Below are positions 9,009-17,115 of a stretch of 34,492 nucleotides of DNA, piece after piece. Position 1 is the stretch's first letter. Each line of letters begins with the position of its first letter. Source of the DNA: an uncultured Parabacteroides sp. (lineage in GTDB: Bacteria; Bacteroidota; Bacteroidia; Bacteroidales; Tannerellaceae); assembly GCA_900770835.1 (NCBI GenBank), contig CAAGLQ010000026.1, positions 1 through 34,492 on the forward strand. The letters are read 5' to 3'. The notes below the pieces were generated by a model. That model made no database searches. It had not been told where the DNA came from and saw only the letters and a program-made list of their open reading frames with translations. The position numbers and the translations under genes are program-made.

Positions 9009-9782
9009 TCAATGTTTCAGTGCCTCTAACAGTTGATCGATCGCATCGGCGATTGTTGGTTCACTTTTAAGAAGTTGCACGAACTTGCTGCCGATGATGG
9101 CGCCGGAGGAGTTGGCTGCGGCAGCCTCAAAGGTGGCCTTGTTGCTAATGCCGAAACCTACCAAACGGGGGTTGCGCAGGTTCATGGCGTTGATGCGACG
9201 GAAATAGGCTTGCTTCTGCTCGTTGAAACTCTGCTGTGCGCCTGTTGTGGCTGCGCTCGACACCATGTAGATGAATCCGCTGGTGTGCGCGTCAATCAGG
9301 CGGATACGCTCCTCGGAGGTCTCGGGCGTGATCAGCATAATCATTTTCAAATCATACCGATCAGCGATCACTTTGTAGTCGGCCATGTAGTCGGCATAGG
9401 GCAGGTCGGGGATGATCATGCCATCCACACCTACCTCCACACAGCTTTGGCAGAAAGCCTCGAAGCCATATTGCATGACGGGATTCAGATAGCCCATCAA
9501 GATAATGGGGATCTGCACCGTCTGCCGGATCTCTTTCAGCTGTTGGAAGAGCAGACGGATAGACATGCCGTTGCGCAATGCCTGTGTGCTCGATTCCTGA
9601 ATGACAGGGCCATCGGCCATTGGATCGGAGAAGGGAATACCCACCTCTACCATGTTCACACCTTTCGCCTCCAGTTCCCGCAGGATCTGGGTTGTATCTT
9701 CCAGCCGGGGATAGCCGGCGGTGAAATAGACGGAGAGAATACCGTCTTTCTTTGTCTCAAATAAGTTAGTTATGCGATTCAT
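9009..9782 (-). CDS. trpA: Tryptophan synthase alpha subunit
   Basis: TrpA cleaves indole-3-glycerol phosphate to indole and glyceraldehyde 3-phosphate, passing indole to TrpB. The 257-residue protein shows FTAGYP near the N-terminus, the catalytic Glu in MVEVGIPFSDP and Asp in MADGPVIQ, and the C-terminal phosphate-binding GFGIS and GAIIGSKFV segments of the TIM barrel. It is the last gene of the operon, 25 bases after trpF, while its partner trpB is the first gene, seven genes away; in most bacteria trpB and trpA are adjacent. Certain identification. Confidence 0.97.
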   Translation of the reverse strand: MNRITNLFETKKDGILSVYFTAGYPRLEDTTQILRELEAKGVNMVEVGIPFSDPMADGPVIQESSTQALRNGMSIRLLFQQLKEIRQTVQIPIILMGYLNPVMQYGFEAFCQSCVEVGVDGMIIPDLPYADYMADYKVIADRYDLKMIMLITPETSEERIRLIDAHTSGFIYMVSSAATTGAQQSFNEQKQAYFRRINAMNLRNPRLVGFGISNKATFEAAAANSSGAIIGSKFVQLLKSEPTIADAIDQLLEALKH

Positions 9783-9792
9783 CTTTTTTTCG

Positions 9793-9826
9793 ATTTTGAG
9801 TTTTGAATTATGAATTTTGAATTAGA
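9793..9826. repeat. Short AT-rich repeat of TTTTGAATTA-like units
   Basis: Three imperfect copies of TTTTGAATTA occur in tandem at the trpF-trpA junction. They encode the last residues and stop codon of trpF, so the TrpF tail is probably set by the repeat and not by selection on the enzyme. Confidence 0.45.
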
Positions 9827-10443
9827 AAAGTGCGAAGTGTTTCGACTTTCTTCACGCCCGGTGCAGACTCGAATCCGCTGTTGAGATCAATGCCTGCCCA
9901 ACGGGGATGGTGGAATCGTTGCAAATCGGCAAGGCTTTCCGGGCGGATGCCACCGCTCAGTAGGAAGGGTGTCTCACCCTGATAGCTTTGCAGCAGGCTC
10001 CAATCAAACCGCTGGCCGGAGCCACCATAGCCTACGCATTTGGTATCGAACAGGAAATAATCTACTCGACCGGCATAGTCCGCTGTGTGGACTAAATCCT
10101 CCGCTGTGGCGATGGAGAAGGCCTTGATCAGCGCATAGCCCCTTTTGTGCAGGGCATAACAGAAGTCGGGCGACTCTTGGCCATGCAGCTGTAGGTAATC
10201 TAACTGATAACGTTGCGCCAACTCCATGATCTCCTCCTGCGATTGGTTGACAAAGACACCCACACGCTTGGGGCGGAAGCTATTTGTCGTGATCACTTGC
10301 CGCACCCGCTCGGCCTCCTCCGGGTCACGCAGCAGGCAGCGGGGAGAGGGGGCATAAAAGATGAAGCCCATCCACTGGATGCCTGTCTCGGCGACCGCTT
10401 GGATATTCTCGGCATGACACATGCCACATACTTTCGTGATCAT
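9808..10443 (-). CDS. trpF: Phosphoribosylanthranilate isomerase
   Basis: TrpF catalyses the Amadori rearrangement of N-(5-phosphoribosyl)anthranilate to CdRP. The 211-residue TIM barrel begins with KVCGM, which supplies the general-base Cys, has the QLHGQE segment, the general-acid Asp in FDTK, and a GGSGQRFDW phosphate loop. The ATG at 10443 overlaps the trpC stop codon by four bases (ATGA), indicating translational coupling. The last few codons lie in a short AT-rich repeat. Certain identification. Confidence 0.96.
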   Translation of the reverse strand: MITKVCGMCHAENIQAVAETGIQWMGFIFYAPSPRCLLRDPEEAERVRQVITTNSFRPKRVGVFVNQSQEEIMELAQRYQLDYLQLHGQESPDFCYALHKRGYALIKAFSIATAEDLVHTADYAGRVDYFLFDTKCVGYGGSGQRFDWSLLQSYQGETPFLLSGGIRPESLADLQRFHHPRWAGIDLNSGFESAPGVKKVETLRTFLIQNS

Positions 10444-11231
10444 TGCAATGCCTCAATAAAATTACGTAATGTCTCACCCGGTTGGGCGGTTTTCATGAAG
10501 GTCTCGCCAATCAAGAATCCCCGGAAACCGGCCGTACGTAGCTGTTTGACGGTCTCTGTCTGCGAGATGCCACTCTCGGAAACCAACAGGGGAGCTTGCC
10601 CTTTCAGCTGGTCGATCAACTTAAAGGAATGCTTCACGTCTGTGTTGAAAGTGCCTAAATGTCGGTTGTTTACGCCTAACATATCGACATGGTCATTCAG
10701 GTGATCTAACTCTGTCTCGTTGTGTACCTCTAACAACACCTCCAACTGCAAACTGTGTGCAGTAGCGGCCAAGTCGGCACATTCCGCTTTGGAGAGGCAA
10801 GCGGCGATCAGCAGCACCGCATCGGCTCCCATCACACGGGCTTGGTAGAGCTGGTAGGGATCAATGATAAAGTCCTTGCGCAGCAGCGGGATGTTCACCA
10901 ATCGACGAGCCTGTTGCAGATCGGACAGCGATCCACCGAAGAAGTTGCCATCGGTCAAGATCGAGCAAGCCGAAGCTCCTCCCTCCGCATAGAAGGGCAC
11001 TACATCCTGCACCTGCGCACCGGGATGCAACCAGCCTTTGGAGGGACTTTTCCGCTTAAACTCTGCGATGATACCGGTTGCTGAGGAGGCCAAGGCTTGC
11101 CGCATGGAAAAGGTCGGACGCTCCAGGCGATCACCTCCCATCGTCAGCAACGTCTGGAGGCTGACGGCCTGTTTCTGCCGTTCCACCTCCTTCCGTTTGT
11201 TCGCTACAATCGTTTCTAATATATCTGCCAT
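10440..11231 (-). CDS. trpC: Indole-3-glycerol-phosphate synthase
   Basis: TrpC closes the indole ring, converting CdRP to indole-3-glycerol phosphate. The 263-residue protein carries the family signature EFKRKSPSKGWL near residue 58, the catalytic Lys in LLRKDFIIDPYQ, EVLLEVHNE and GVNNRHLGTF, and the phosphate-binding SESGI and GFLIGETFM segments. It is a stand-alone enzyme, not fused to TrpF as in Escherichia coli. It begins 8 bases after trpD ends and overlaps trpF by four bases. Certain identification. Confidence 0.97.
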   Translation of the reverse strand: MADILETIVANKRKEVERQKQAVSLQTLLTMGGDRLERPTFSMRQALASSATGIIAEFKRKSPSKGWLHPGAQVQDVVPFYAEGGASACSILTDGNFFGGSLSDLQQARRLVNIPLLRKDFIIDPYQLYQARVMGADAVLLIAACLSKAECADLAATAHSLQLEVLLEVHNETELDHLNDHVDMLGVNNRHLGTFNTDVKHSFKLIDQLKGQAPLLVSESGISQTETVKQLRTAGFRGFLIGETFMKTAQPGETLRNFIEALQ

Positions 11232-11239
11232 GATGTCGC

Positions 11240-12235
11240 TTAGTTGTTCATTGAGAGGTATTTCTTAAATGTCGCCAACGCAAGACCGCTATCCAACGAC
11301 TCTTTGGCCTCGGCGATGCAGGTCTCGATCGACTTCTCCGGACAGATCACCTGAATAGCGAAGGCGGAGTTGATTACGACACAGTTGCGTTGGGCTTCCG
11401 TAGCCCGGTTTTCCAAGACGGCATCGAAGATGCGTGCCGCCTCCTCCGGGGTGTTTCCTCCATCCAGATCCGCCTCCGTGCAACGCTTGAAGCCTAACAT
11501 CTCCGGCGAATAGATCTTCTCCTTCTCCGGCATAGCCACCTTGAAATCAGCTGTTAAAGAGATCTCGTCATACCCATCCAAGCTATGCACCACGGCGAAG
11601 CGGGTGCCGCTCTCCTGATAGGTGTAGTTGTAGAGACGCAGCAGCGGTAGGTTATAAACACCCAACAGTTGGTAGGCAGGCATGGCTGGATTGACCAACG
11701 GGCCTAACATGTTAAAGAAGCTACGCACGCCTAAGTTCTTCCGCACGGGAGCGACCGCTTTCAAGGCGGGGTTGAAGAGCGGAGCGTGCAGATAGGTGAT
11801 GTGGCAAGCCTCCATGTTGCGACGCAATTGGTCGGCGTTGTTGGTGAACTTCACGCCATGTTGCTCCATGACGTTGCTGGCTCCACTGACGGAGGTCGCA
11901 CCATAGTTACCATGTTTCACCACGTTATAGCCGGCACCGGCTACCACAAAGCAGGAGCAGGTACTGATGTTGAAGGTGTTCTTGCCGTCACCACCTGTAC
12001 CCACGATGTCGATCGGCTTGAAATCGGTCAAGTCAATGGGTACACGCATGTCTAATAGGGCCTCCCGGAATCCGGTCAACTCCTCTACGGAGATACTACG
12101 CATCAGGAAGACCGTGATCAGGCTGGCGATCTGTGCGTCGTTGTAACGTCCCTCGGCGATATGCTGGAGGATTACCCGTGCCTCCTCTCGTCCTAAATAT
12201 TGATGTTCGAATAAACGATATAAGAGTTGTTTCAT
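11240..12235 (-). CDS. trpD: Anthranilate phosphoribosyltransferase
   Basis: TrpD transfers the phosphoribosyl group of PRPP to anthranilate. The 331-residue protein has the PRPP-binding loop GTGGDGKNTFNIST near residue 80, the KHGNYGATS motif, and GPLVNPA. It is not fused to TrpG, unlike the enterobacterial form. The start at 12235 leaves 19 bases after the trpG stop. Certain identification. Confidence 0.97.
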   Translation of the reverse strand: MKQLLYRLFEHQYLGREEARVILQHIAEGRYNDAQIASLITVFLMRSISVEELTGFREALLDMRVPIDLTDFKPIDIVGTGGDGKNTFNISTCSCFVVAGAGYNVVKHGNYGATSVSGASNVMEQHGVKFTNNADQLRRNMEACHITYLHAPLFNPALKAVAPVRKNLGVRSFFNMLGPLVNPAMPAYQLLGVYNLPLLRLYNYTYQESGTRFAVVHSLDGYDEISLTADFKVAMPEKEKIYSPEMLGFKRCTEADLDGGNTPEEAARIFDAVLENRATEAQRNCVVINSAFAIQVICPEKSIETCIAEAKESLDSGLALATFKKYLSMNN

Positions 12236-12254
12236 AACACAAAGTTTCTACGAA

Positions 12255-12821
12255 TTAAATGGATAACCAGTTTTTAATGATCTCTTTGCCTCGAGGAGTC
12301 AAGACCGATTCGGGGTGGAACTGAATGCCACGCACGTTGTAGGTCTTGTGGCGCAGTCCCATGATCTGTCCCTCTTCCGTGTCCTCTGCGGTGATCTCCA
12401 AGCAATCGGGGAGATCCTCTTTGGACACGACCCAAGAGTGGTAGCGACCGACACGCAGTGTGCGATCTAAGCCGTTGAACAGGGGATCGTCGGTCAGGAT
12501 GCGAATGTCAGAGCTAACCCCATGGTGTACATCGGTTAGGTTGATCAGCTTGGCACCAAACGCCTCGCCAATGGCTTGCTCTCCTAAACAGACACCCAAG
12601 ATGCTCTTGGTGGGGGCATAGCGACGGATCAACGGCAGCAAGATACCTGCCTCCTCGGGAATGCCAGGGCCGGGTGAGAGCACGATCTTATCAAAACGAT
12701 CTACCTCGTCGAGCGTGATCTTGTCGTTACGAAACACCTCCACATCCGCACCAAATTCCTTCAAGATGTGCAACAGGTTGTAGGTGAAGGAATCATAGTT
12801 GTCAAATAGTAATATCTTCAT
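12255..12821 (-). CDS. trpG: Anthranilate synthase glutamine amidotransferase subunit
   Basis: TrpG hydrolyses glutamine and delivers ammonia to TrpE. The 188-residue class I amidotransferase shows FDNYDSFTYNL at the N-terminus, the oxyanion strand SPGPGIPEEAG, the nucleophilic Cys in GVCLGEQAIGE, and the catalytic His/Glu in GIQFHPES. One oddity is Glu where most family members have His after the nucleophile loop (GxCxGHQ); the catalytic triad itself is intact, so activity is expected. Placement between trpE and trpD supports anthranilate over p-aminobenzoate synthesis, although such subunits can serve both. Confidence 0.95.
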   Translation of the reverse strand: MKILLFDNYDSFTYNLLHILKEFGADVEVFRNDKITLDEVDRFDKIVLSPGPGIPEEAGILLPLIRRYAPTKSILGVCLGEQAIGEAFGAKLINLTDVHHGVSSDIRILTDDPLFNGLDRTLRVGRYHSWVVSKEDLPDCLEITAEDTEEGQIMGLRHKTYNVRGIQFHPESVLTPRGKEIIKNWLSI

Positions 12822-12836
12822 GGTTGTCTGCTTTTA

Positions 12837-14237
12837 TCAGTTGATTAATTTCTCCGCTAAGTCGATCGCTTTCTTCAAGGCGCCTAATTTGTTGTTCACC
12901 TCTTGCAGCTCACGGGCATCATTGCTCTTGGCAACGATACCGGCTCCTGCTTGGTAGTAGAGCACATTGCCACGGCTAACGAAGCTACGGATCGTGATGG
13001 CTTGGTTCAGGTCGCCATCCAGCCCGATGAAACCGATGCAACCGCCATAGGCACCTCGGTTGTGCTTCTCCAAGTCGGTGATCAGTTGCATCGCCCGTAC
13101 CTTTGGTGCACCGCTTAACGTACCTGCGGGGAAGGTGTCGATATAGGTCTTCACGGGGTTGCTCTCCGGGTTGATCTCGCCACTGACACGAGAGACAAGA
13201 TGGATTACATGGCTATAAAACTGCACCTCCTTGTAGAAATCCACCTGCACATGGTGTGCGTTACGGCTCAGGTCATTGCGGGCCAGATCGACCAGCATGA
13301 CATGCTCGGCGTTCTCCTTCGGGTCGTTCACCAACGCCTCTGTGCGCTGTTTGTCAATCTCCATATTACCCGTGCGGAAAGCGGTCCCGGCGATCGGGTC
13401 GATGCTGGCATGACCTTCAGCCACTTTGCAGTGGGTCTCCGGGGAGGAACCGAAGATGCGGAAGCCGCCAAAGTCGAAATAGAACAGATAGGGAGAGGGG
13501 TTGATGCTGCGCAACGCCCGATAGACCTTGAAGTCATCCCCCTTGAACGCCTGCTCGAAACGACGGCTCAGCACGATCTGGAACACATCGCCTCTCAAAC
13601 AGTGCTTGATGCCTTGACGCACCATCGCCCGATACTCGTCATCGGTGATGGGAGAACTCTCCGGTCCTACGGCTTGAAAGTTGTAGGAGGCGAAGTTGCG
13701 GTTCTCAATCAAGGTCTGAATCTCGTCCAACTCACTCTTTTCACCGTCTGCTTGCAGCTGCACCAAGGTCAGCTCATTCTTGAAGTGGTCGAAAACCAAG
13801 ATATATTTGTATAATATGTAGAGCATGTCAGGGGCATCATTCTCCGCATGGTGTGCCTCCATGACCGGGATCTGCTCGAAATAGCGTACGGCATCGAAGG
13901 CGGTGTAGCCGAAGAGACCGCAAATCTTTCGTTCCGCACCCTCCACTTGGAACTGACCAAGAAACTCATTCATCGCATCAGCCACGTTGTACTGTGCGGT
14001 GAGTGGTTTCACTTGGCGGTTCCCGTCGGGAAACTCGCTGGTACACTCGCCGTTGTTGATGCCGATGCTGGCGATCGGGCAGAGGGCGATGTAGGAAAGG
14101 CTGTTCTCGTTGCCGTGGAAGTCCGAGCTTTCCAACAGGGCAGACTCCGGATAAATATCCCGCACCTTCAGATAGATGCTTACGGGCGTGTGAAGGTCGC
14201 CCATCACCTTTTTACTGATCGTTTGAAACTTGAACAT
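12837..14237 (-). CDS. trpE: Anthranilate synthase component I
   Basis: TrpE makes anthranilate from chorismate and ammonia supplied by TrpG. The 466-residue protein contains the chorismate-binding enzyme core with DPIAGT, MLVDLARNDLSR, FPAGTLSGAPK and GAYGG. The N-terminal segment SALLESSDFHG carries the LLES motif that forms part of the tryptophan feedback site in TrpE, so the enzyme is probably inhibited by Trp in addition to the transcriptional attenuation seen upstream of the operon. The gene starts 13 bases after trpB and ends 15 bases before trpG. Confidence 0.97.
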   Translation of the reverse strand: MFKFQTISKKVMGDLHTPVSIYLKVRDIYPESALLESSDFHGNENSLSYIALCPIASIGINNGECTSEFPDGNRQVKPLTAQYNVADAMNEFLGQFQVEGAERKICGLFGYTAFDAVRYFEQIPVMEAHHAENDAPDMLYILYKYILVFDHFKNELTLVQLQADGEKSELDEIQTLIENRNFASYNFQAVGPESSPITDDEYRAMVRQGIKHCLRGDVFQIVLSRRFEQAFKGDDFKVYRALRSINPSPYLFYFDFGGFRIFGSSPETHCKVAEGHASIDPIAGTAFRTGNMEIDKQRTEALVNDPKENAEHVMLVDLARNDLSRNAHHVQVDFYKEVQFYSHVIHLVSRVSGEINPESNPVKTYIDTFPAGTLSGAPKVRAMQLITDLEKHNRGAYGGCIGFIGLDGDLNQAITIRSFVSRGNVLYYQAGAGIVAKSNDARELQEVNNKLGALKKAIDLAEKLIN

Positions 14238-14250
14238 AATTGTGTGGATT

Positions 14251-15441
14251 TTATTTTTTACTCATTTTATAGTTGATGTAGGTCGGCATGTCTTTATCGC
14301 CACGACCGGATACGGTTAACACGACAACGTCTGAGGGCTTGAAGCCGACCTTTGGCAGGGCGCCTAACGCATGGGCACTCTCCAAAGCGGGGATAATTCC
14401 CTCCAAACGGGTCAGCTCGAAAGCGGCCTCTAAGGCCTCGTCGTCGTTGACGGCGATTACCTTCGCCCGATGTGTCTCAGAGAGGTTGGCATGCATCGGA
14501 CCGATACCCGGATAATCCAAACCGGCGGAGACGGAGTAGGGCTCCTCGATCTGTCCATCCTCGTTTTGCATCACGAGCGTACGGGCACCGTGGATGATTC
14601 CCTTCTTGCCCAACTGGATCGTAGCTGCGCTCTTGCCGGAGAAGATACCTAAACCACCCGCCTCTGCCAAGACGATCTTTACCCGCTCATCGTCTAAGAA
14701 GTGGTAGATGGTGCCTGCTGCGTTGCTACCACCACCGACGCAAGCCATCAGATAATCGGGGTAATCACGTCCCTCTTTCTCCAAGAGTTGCTTCTTGATC
14801 TCTTCGCTGATCACCGATTGCAGGCGAGCCACCATGTCGGGATAGGGGTGAGGCCCTACGGTAGAGCCGATAATGTAATAGGTGTCAGAGGGATGACAGC
14901 ACCAGTCACGGATCGCTTCGTTCGTTGCGTCTTTCAAGGTCATGTTGCCGGAGGTGACAGGCACCACCTTCGCACCTAACATCTCCATCTTTTGTACATT
15001 GGCATGTTGCCTTTCTACGTCGGTCTTACCCATGTAAACAACGCACTCCATGTTCATCAAGGCACAAACGGTAGCGGTAGCCACGCCATGCTGTCCGGCA
15101 CCGGTCTCAGCGATGATACGCTGTTTGCCCATGCGTCGAGCGATCAGGATCTGACCGATCGTGTTGTTGATCTTGTGTGCGCCTGTGTGGTTGAGGTCTT
15201 CTCGCTTCAGATAGATCTTGCAGCCATACTTCTCACTGAGTCGTTTTGCGTAATAGAGCGGAGAGGGGCGGCCCACATAGTCTCTCAACAGCTGTGCGAA
15301 CTCCTGCTTGAAGCTGTCGCTCTCCATCACCTTTAAATAGTTCTCGCGCAGGTTCTCTACGCATTGATGAAGAATCTCGGGGATGTAGGCCCCACCAAAT
15401 TCTCCGTAATAACCATTCTGATCTACTTGATACGTTTTCAT
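14251..15441 (-). CDS. trpB: Tryptophan synthase beta subunit
   Basis: TrpB condenses indole with serine using pyridoxal phosphate. The 396-residue protein has the PLP Lys in HTGAHKINN, the cofactor-phosphate loop GGGSNAAG, the Glu in AETGAGQHG and the monovalent-cation region VSAGLDYPGIGP. It is the canonical TrpB1 type that partners TrpA. It is the first gene of the operon, so it is immediately downstream of the attenuator terminator (about 50 bases). Certain identification. Confidence 0.98.
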   Translation of the reverse strand: MKTYQVDQNGYYGEFGGAYIPEILHQCVENLRENYLKVMESDSFKQEFAQLLRDYVGRPSPLYYAKRLSEKYGCKIYLKREDLNHTGAHKINNTIGQILIARRMGKQRIIAETGAGQHGVATATVCALMNMECVVYMGKTDVERQHANVQKMEMLGAKVVPVTSGNMTLKDATNEAIRDWCCHPSDTYYIIGSTVGPHPYPDMVARLQSVISEEIKKQLLEKEGRDYPDYLMACVGGGSNAAGTIYHFLDDERVKIVLAEAGGLGIFSGKSAATIQLGKKGIIHGARTLVMQNEDGQIEEPYSVSAGLDYPGIGPMHANLSETHRAKVIAVNDDEALEAAFELTRLEGIIPALESAHALGALPKVGFKPSDVVVLTVSGRGDKDMPTYINYKMSKK

Positions 15442-15489
15442 CGTTGTTTATTATTCGTTTGTTTTTCCTTTTCCCTATCGTTATGTACC

Positions 15490-15529
15490 AAAAAAAGAAG
15501 AGGTCCGCCGCAAGTGCGACAGACCTCTT
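15490..15529 (-). terminator. trp operon attenuator (intrinsic terminator)
   Basis: On the minus strand a 14-bp stem, AAGAGGTCTGTCGC with GCGGCGGACCTCTT (two G-U pairs), closes a 4-base loop ACTT and is followed by a T run (TCTTTTTTT). It sits between the leader peptide gene and trpB. The 5' arm can pair instead with CGAAGGCC (15554-15561), just downstream of the leader stop codon, over 8 bp with one bulge, which would prevent the terminator. Confidence 0.9.
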
Positions 15530-15565
15530 TATCTTATCTTGGTATATACATACGGCCTTCGTCCC

Positions 15566-15625
15566 TTACGACTTTGTGAGTTGTAAAGAGCGCCACCACC
15601 AATATGTATTTACGAATGTTCTCAT
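15566..15625 (-). CDS. trpL: trp leader peptide, 19 aa with Trp-Trp-Trp
   Basis: The minus-strand frame encodes MRTFVNTYWWWRSLQLTKS, with three consecutive TGG codons at positions 9-11. It begins 25 bases downstream of a strong promoter and ends about 37 bases before the attenuator stem. In the established attenuation model, uncharged tRNA-Trp stalls the ribosome on these codons, the segment after the stop codon pairs with the terminator's 5' arm, and the operon is read; with enough Trp the ribosome reaches the stop, masks that segment and the terminator forms. Trp is rare, so three in a row in a 19-codon ORF at this site is very unlikely by chance. Confidence 0.93.
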   Translation of the reverse strand: MRTFVNTYWWWRSLQLTKS

Positions 15626-15649
15626 CTGTTTGTTGTATTAATTCGGCAG

Positions 15650-15680
15650 CAAATGTAGTGGTTTTTCGATAAACAGCAAA
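15650..15680 (-). promoter_or_regulatory. trp operon promoter
   Basis: TTTG (15677-15680), a 19-bp spacer and TACATTTG (15650-15657) on the minus strand match the Bacteroidales promoter consensus exactly. A second TAnnTTTG (TATATTTG) overlaps the -33 box and could be an alternative -7. Confidence 0.85.
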
Positions 15681-15710
15681 TATAAATGCGATTTTTTTGA
15701 GATTTCGTCA

Positions 15711-15743
15711 GAAAAAGAAAGCCCTGCTCTCACGAACAAGGCT
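15711..15743 (-). terminator. Intrinsic terminator upstream of the trp promoter
   Basis: On the minus strand AGCCTTG and CAGGGCT pair over 7 bp (one G-U) around a 10-base loop and run into TTCTTTTTC. It ends transcription coming from the right, about 30 bases before the trp -33 box, and so insulates the trp operon. The nearest upstream gene (MscS) stops 420 bases away. Confidence 0.65.
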
Positions 15744-16163
15744 ATTCCAAAACTACTAAAAATGTAAACAGTGTATTTATATAGTAATATCATGAAACTA
15801 TATAGTTGATTGGGAAAACCGTTCGACCTTCACAGGCAAAACGGTCAGAAATCTAATCTACTCAATAATATCACTTGAATTATATCTATTCGCGCGATAG
15901 TAATCTCTTCGTGCTGAGAATCGCTATCATCCAAATAGATGTGTATATTTTAAATCTTACATCAACATCTTAAACTCGCCATTAATCTCGCAAGTTCTGT
16001 GCCAAACAGCTTCTTGTTAGTATGTTATTTTTTTAAGTTGTTGATAATCTTATGATTGGTAAATTGTAAAAAGTGGAAGAAGGAGTGTGTGTTAGTGGGG
16101 AAAGAGTGTGGCGATTGTGGAAAAATTCCCCGCCACACTGTGGAATATAGGTAATACTGATGA
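15744..16163. other. 420-base gap without a recognised gene
   Basis: The stretch between the MscS stop codon and the terminator at 15711-15743 is AT-rich and holds no convincing protein gene. A hairpin at 16106-16138 (GTGTGGCG with CGCCACAC, inner GGAA/TTCC) lies 25 bases after the MscS stop and may end that transcript, though no T run follows. That leaves the terminator at 15711-15743 without an obvious gene, so a small RNA is possible; I see no clear promoter for one. Confidence 0.4.
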
Positions 16164-16997
16164 TTATGCTTGATGCACGGTAAGTTGTGGGAAGGGGAAA
16201 TTGATGCCTTCTCGGTTGAAGGTGGCATAGATTTCTTGGTTGATGTCGAAAAAGACACTCCAATAGTCTTCACTTTTCACCCAGACACGTACGGTTAGAT
16301 TCACACTGCTATCCGCCAACTTGGAAAGAGCGATGAAAGGTGTGGGATCGGGCAGGATGCGTGTATCTTGTGACAAAATTTGCTCAATCACCTGTTTTAC
16401 CTTCGCATAATCACTGCCGTACTCCACGCTGAGAGTCCAATCCACACGTCGAGTTGGCTGTTTGCTGAAGTTGGTCACGACGCCGCTGCTCAAAGAGCCA
16501 TTTGGGATAAAGATGTCTTTGTTATCCACCGTTCGCAGGATGGTATGGAACATTTGAATACCTTGTACCGTGCCACCGATACCTTGCGCTTCAATGTAAT
16601 CTCCCACTTTGTAGGGCTTGAAAAGCAAGATGATCAAACCACCTGCGAAGTTCGAGAGGTTGCCACTCAAAGCCATGCCGACAGCGACACCAGCGGAGGC
16701 TAACAGGGCGGCGAAGGAAGTGGTCTGAACACCTAACGCGCCTACAACGGAGATGATCAGCAGGATGGTTAAGCTGACATTAACCAAGCTGCTTGTAAAG
16801 GTCTTGATGGAGGGATCGATGTCTCTTTTATTGAGGATTTTGGTGATCAATTTGTTTAAGAGATTGATGATCAAACGACCTGCCAAAAAGACGATAAGTG
16901 CTTTGATTAAGGTGAGTCCCAACTGGGTACCTTGTTCTATCAGAGAGCGGAGAGCTGTTTCGATTTGGGAATTAGCCTCGATTGCTAAGAATACCAT
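16164..16997 (-). CDS. MscS-family mechanosensitive ion channel
   Basis: A 277-residue inner-membrane protein related to MscS, which opens under membrane tension to release solutes on osmotic downshock. Three hydrophobic segments lie in residues 20-125; the third (ALLASAGVAVGMALSGNLSNFAGGLIILLF) has the Ala/Gly packing of the pore helix, followed by the beta domain with KVGDYIEAQGIGGTV and a C-terminal alpha-beta domain ending EGINFPFPQ. A longer frame reaches back to 17093, but the ATG at 16997 is preferred because a promoter lies at 17032-17063 and the typical N-terminus begins there. Confidence 0.9.
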   Translation of the reverse strand: MVFLAIEANSQIETALRSLIEQGTQLGLTLIKALIVFLAGRLIINLLNKLITKILNKRDIDPSIKTFTSSLVNVSLTILLIISVVGALGVQTTSFAALLASAGVAVGMALSGNLSNFAGGLIILLFKPYKVGDYIEAQGIGGTVQGIQMFHTILRTVDNKDIFIPNGSLSSGVVTNFSKQPTRRVDWTLSVEYGSDYAKVKQVIEQILSQDTRILPDPTPFIALSKLADSSVNLTVRVWVKSEDYWSVFFDINQEIYATFNREGINFPFPQLTVHQA

Positions 16998-17031
16998 AAA
17001 ATACTTACTTTGTTTAGTTACGAAATGTTGG

Positions 17032-17063
17032 CAAAGGTATAAAGATTTTTGATTCTGACGAAA
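17032..17063 (-). promoter_or_regulatory. MscS gene promoter
   Basis: On the minus strand TTTC (17060-17063), 20 bp, TACCTTTG (17032-17039): a perfect -7 box and a one-mismatch -33. It lies inside the longer reading frame, which argues for the downstream start at 16997. Confidence 0.6.
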
Positions 17064-17115
17064 CGAGCGAAATATTGTGTAGTTTCGCGACACTTATAAA
17101 GATAATGCGTTTCAG

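Noticed and set aside
9033..9764. 243-codon plus-strand frame
   Set aside because: It is exactly antisense to trpA and has no promoter or recognisable product.
13200..13814. 204-codon plus-strand frame
   Set aside because: Antisense shadow of trpE.
15985..15998. CTCGCAAGTT, similar to the recombination-like core
   Set aside because: Only part of the core matches, there is no partner site nearby and it is 17 kb from the recombinase.
16025..16273. Two short minus-strand frames near the MscS 3' end
   Set aside because: They overlap the MscS C-terminus in other frames and continue into AT-rich non-coding sequence.
16998..17093. 32-residue N-terminal extension of the MscS protein
   Set aside because: It contains the likely promoter, and the downstream ATG gives the usual N-terminus.
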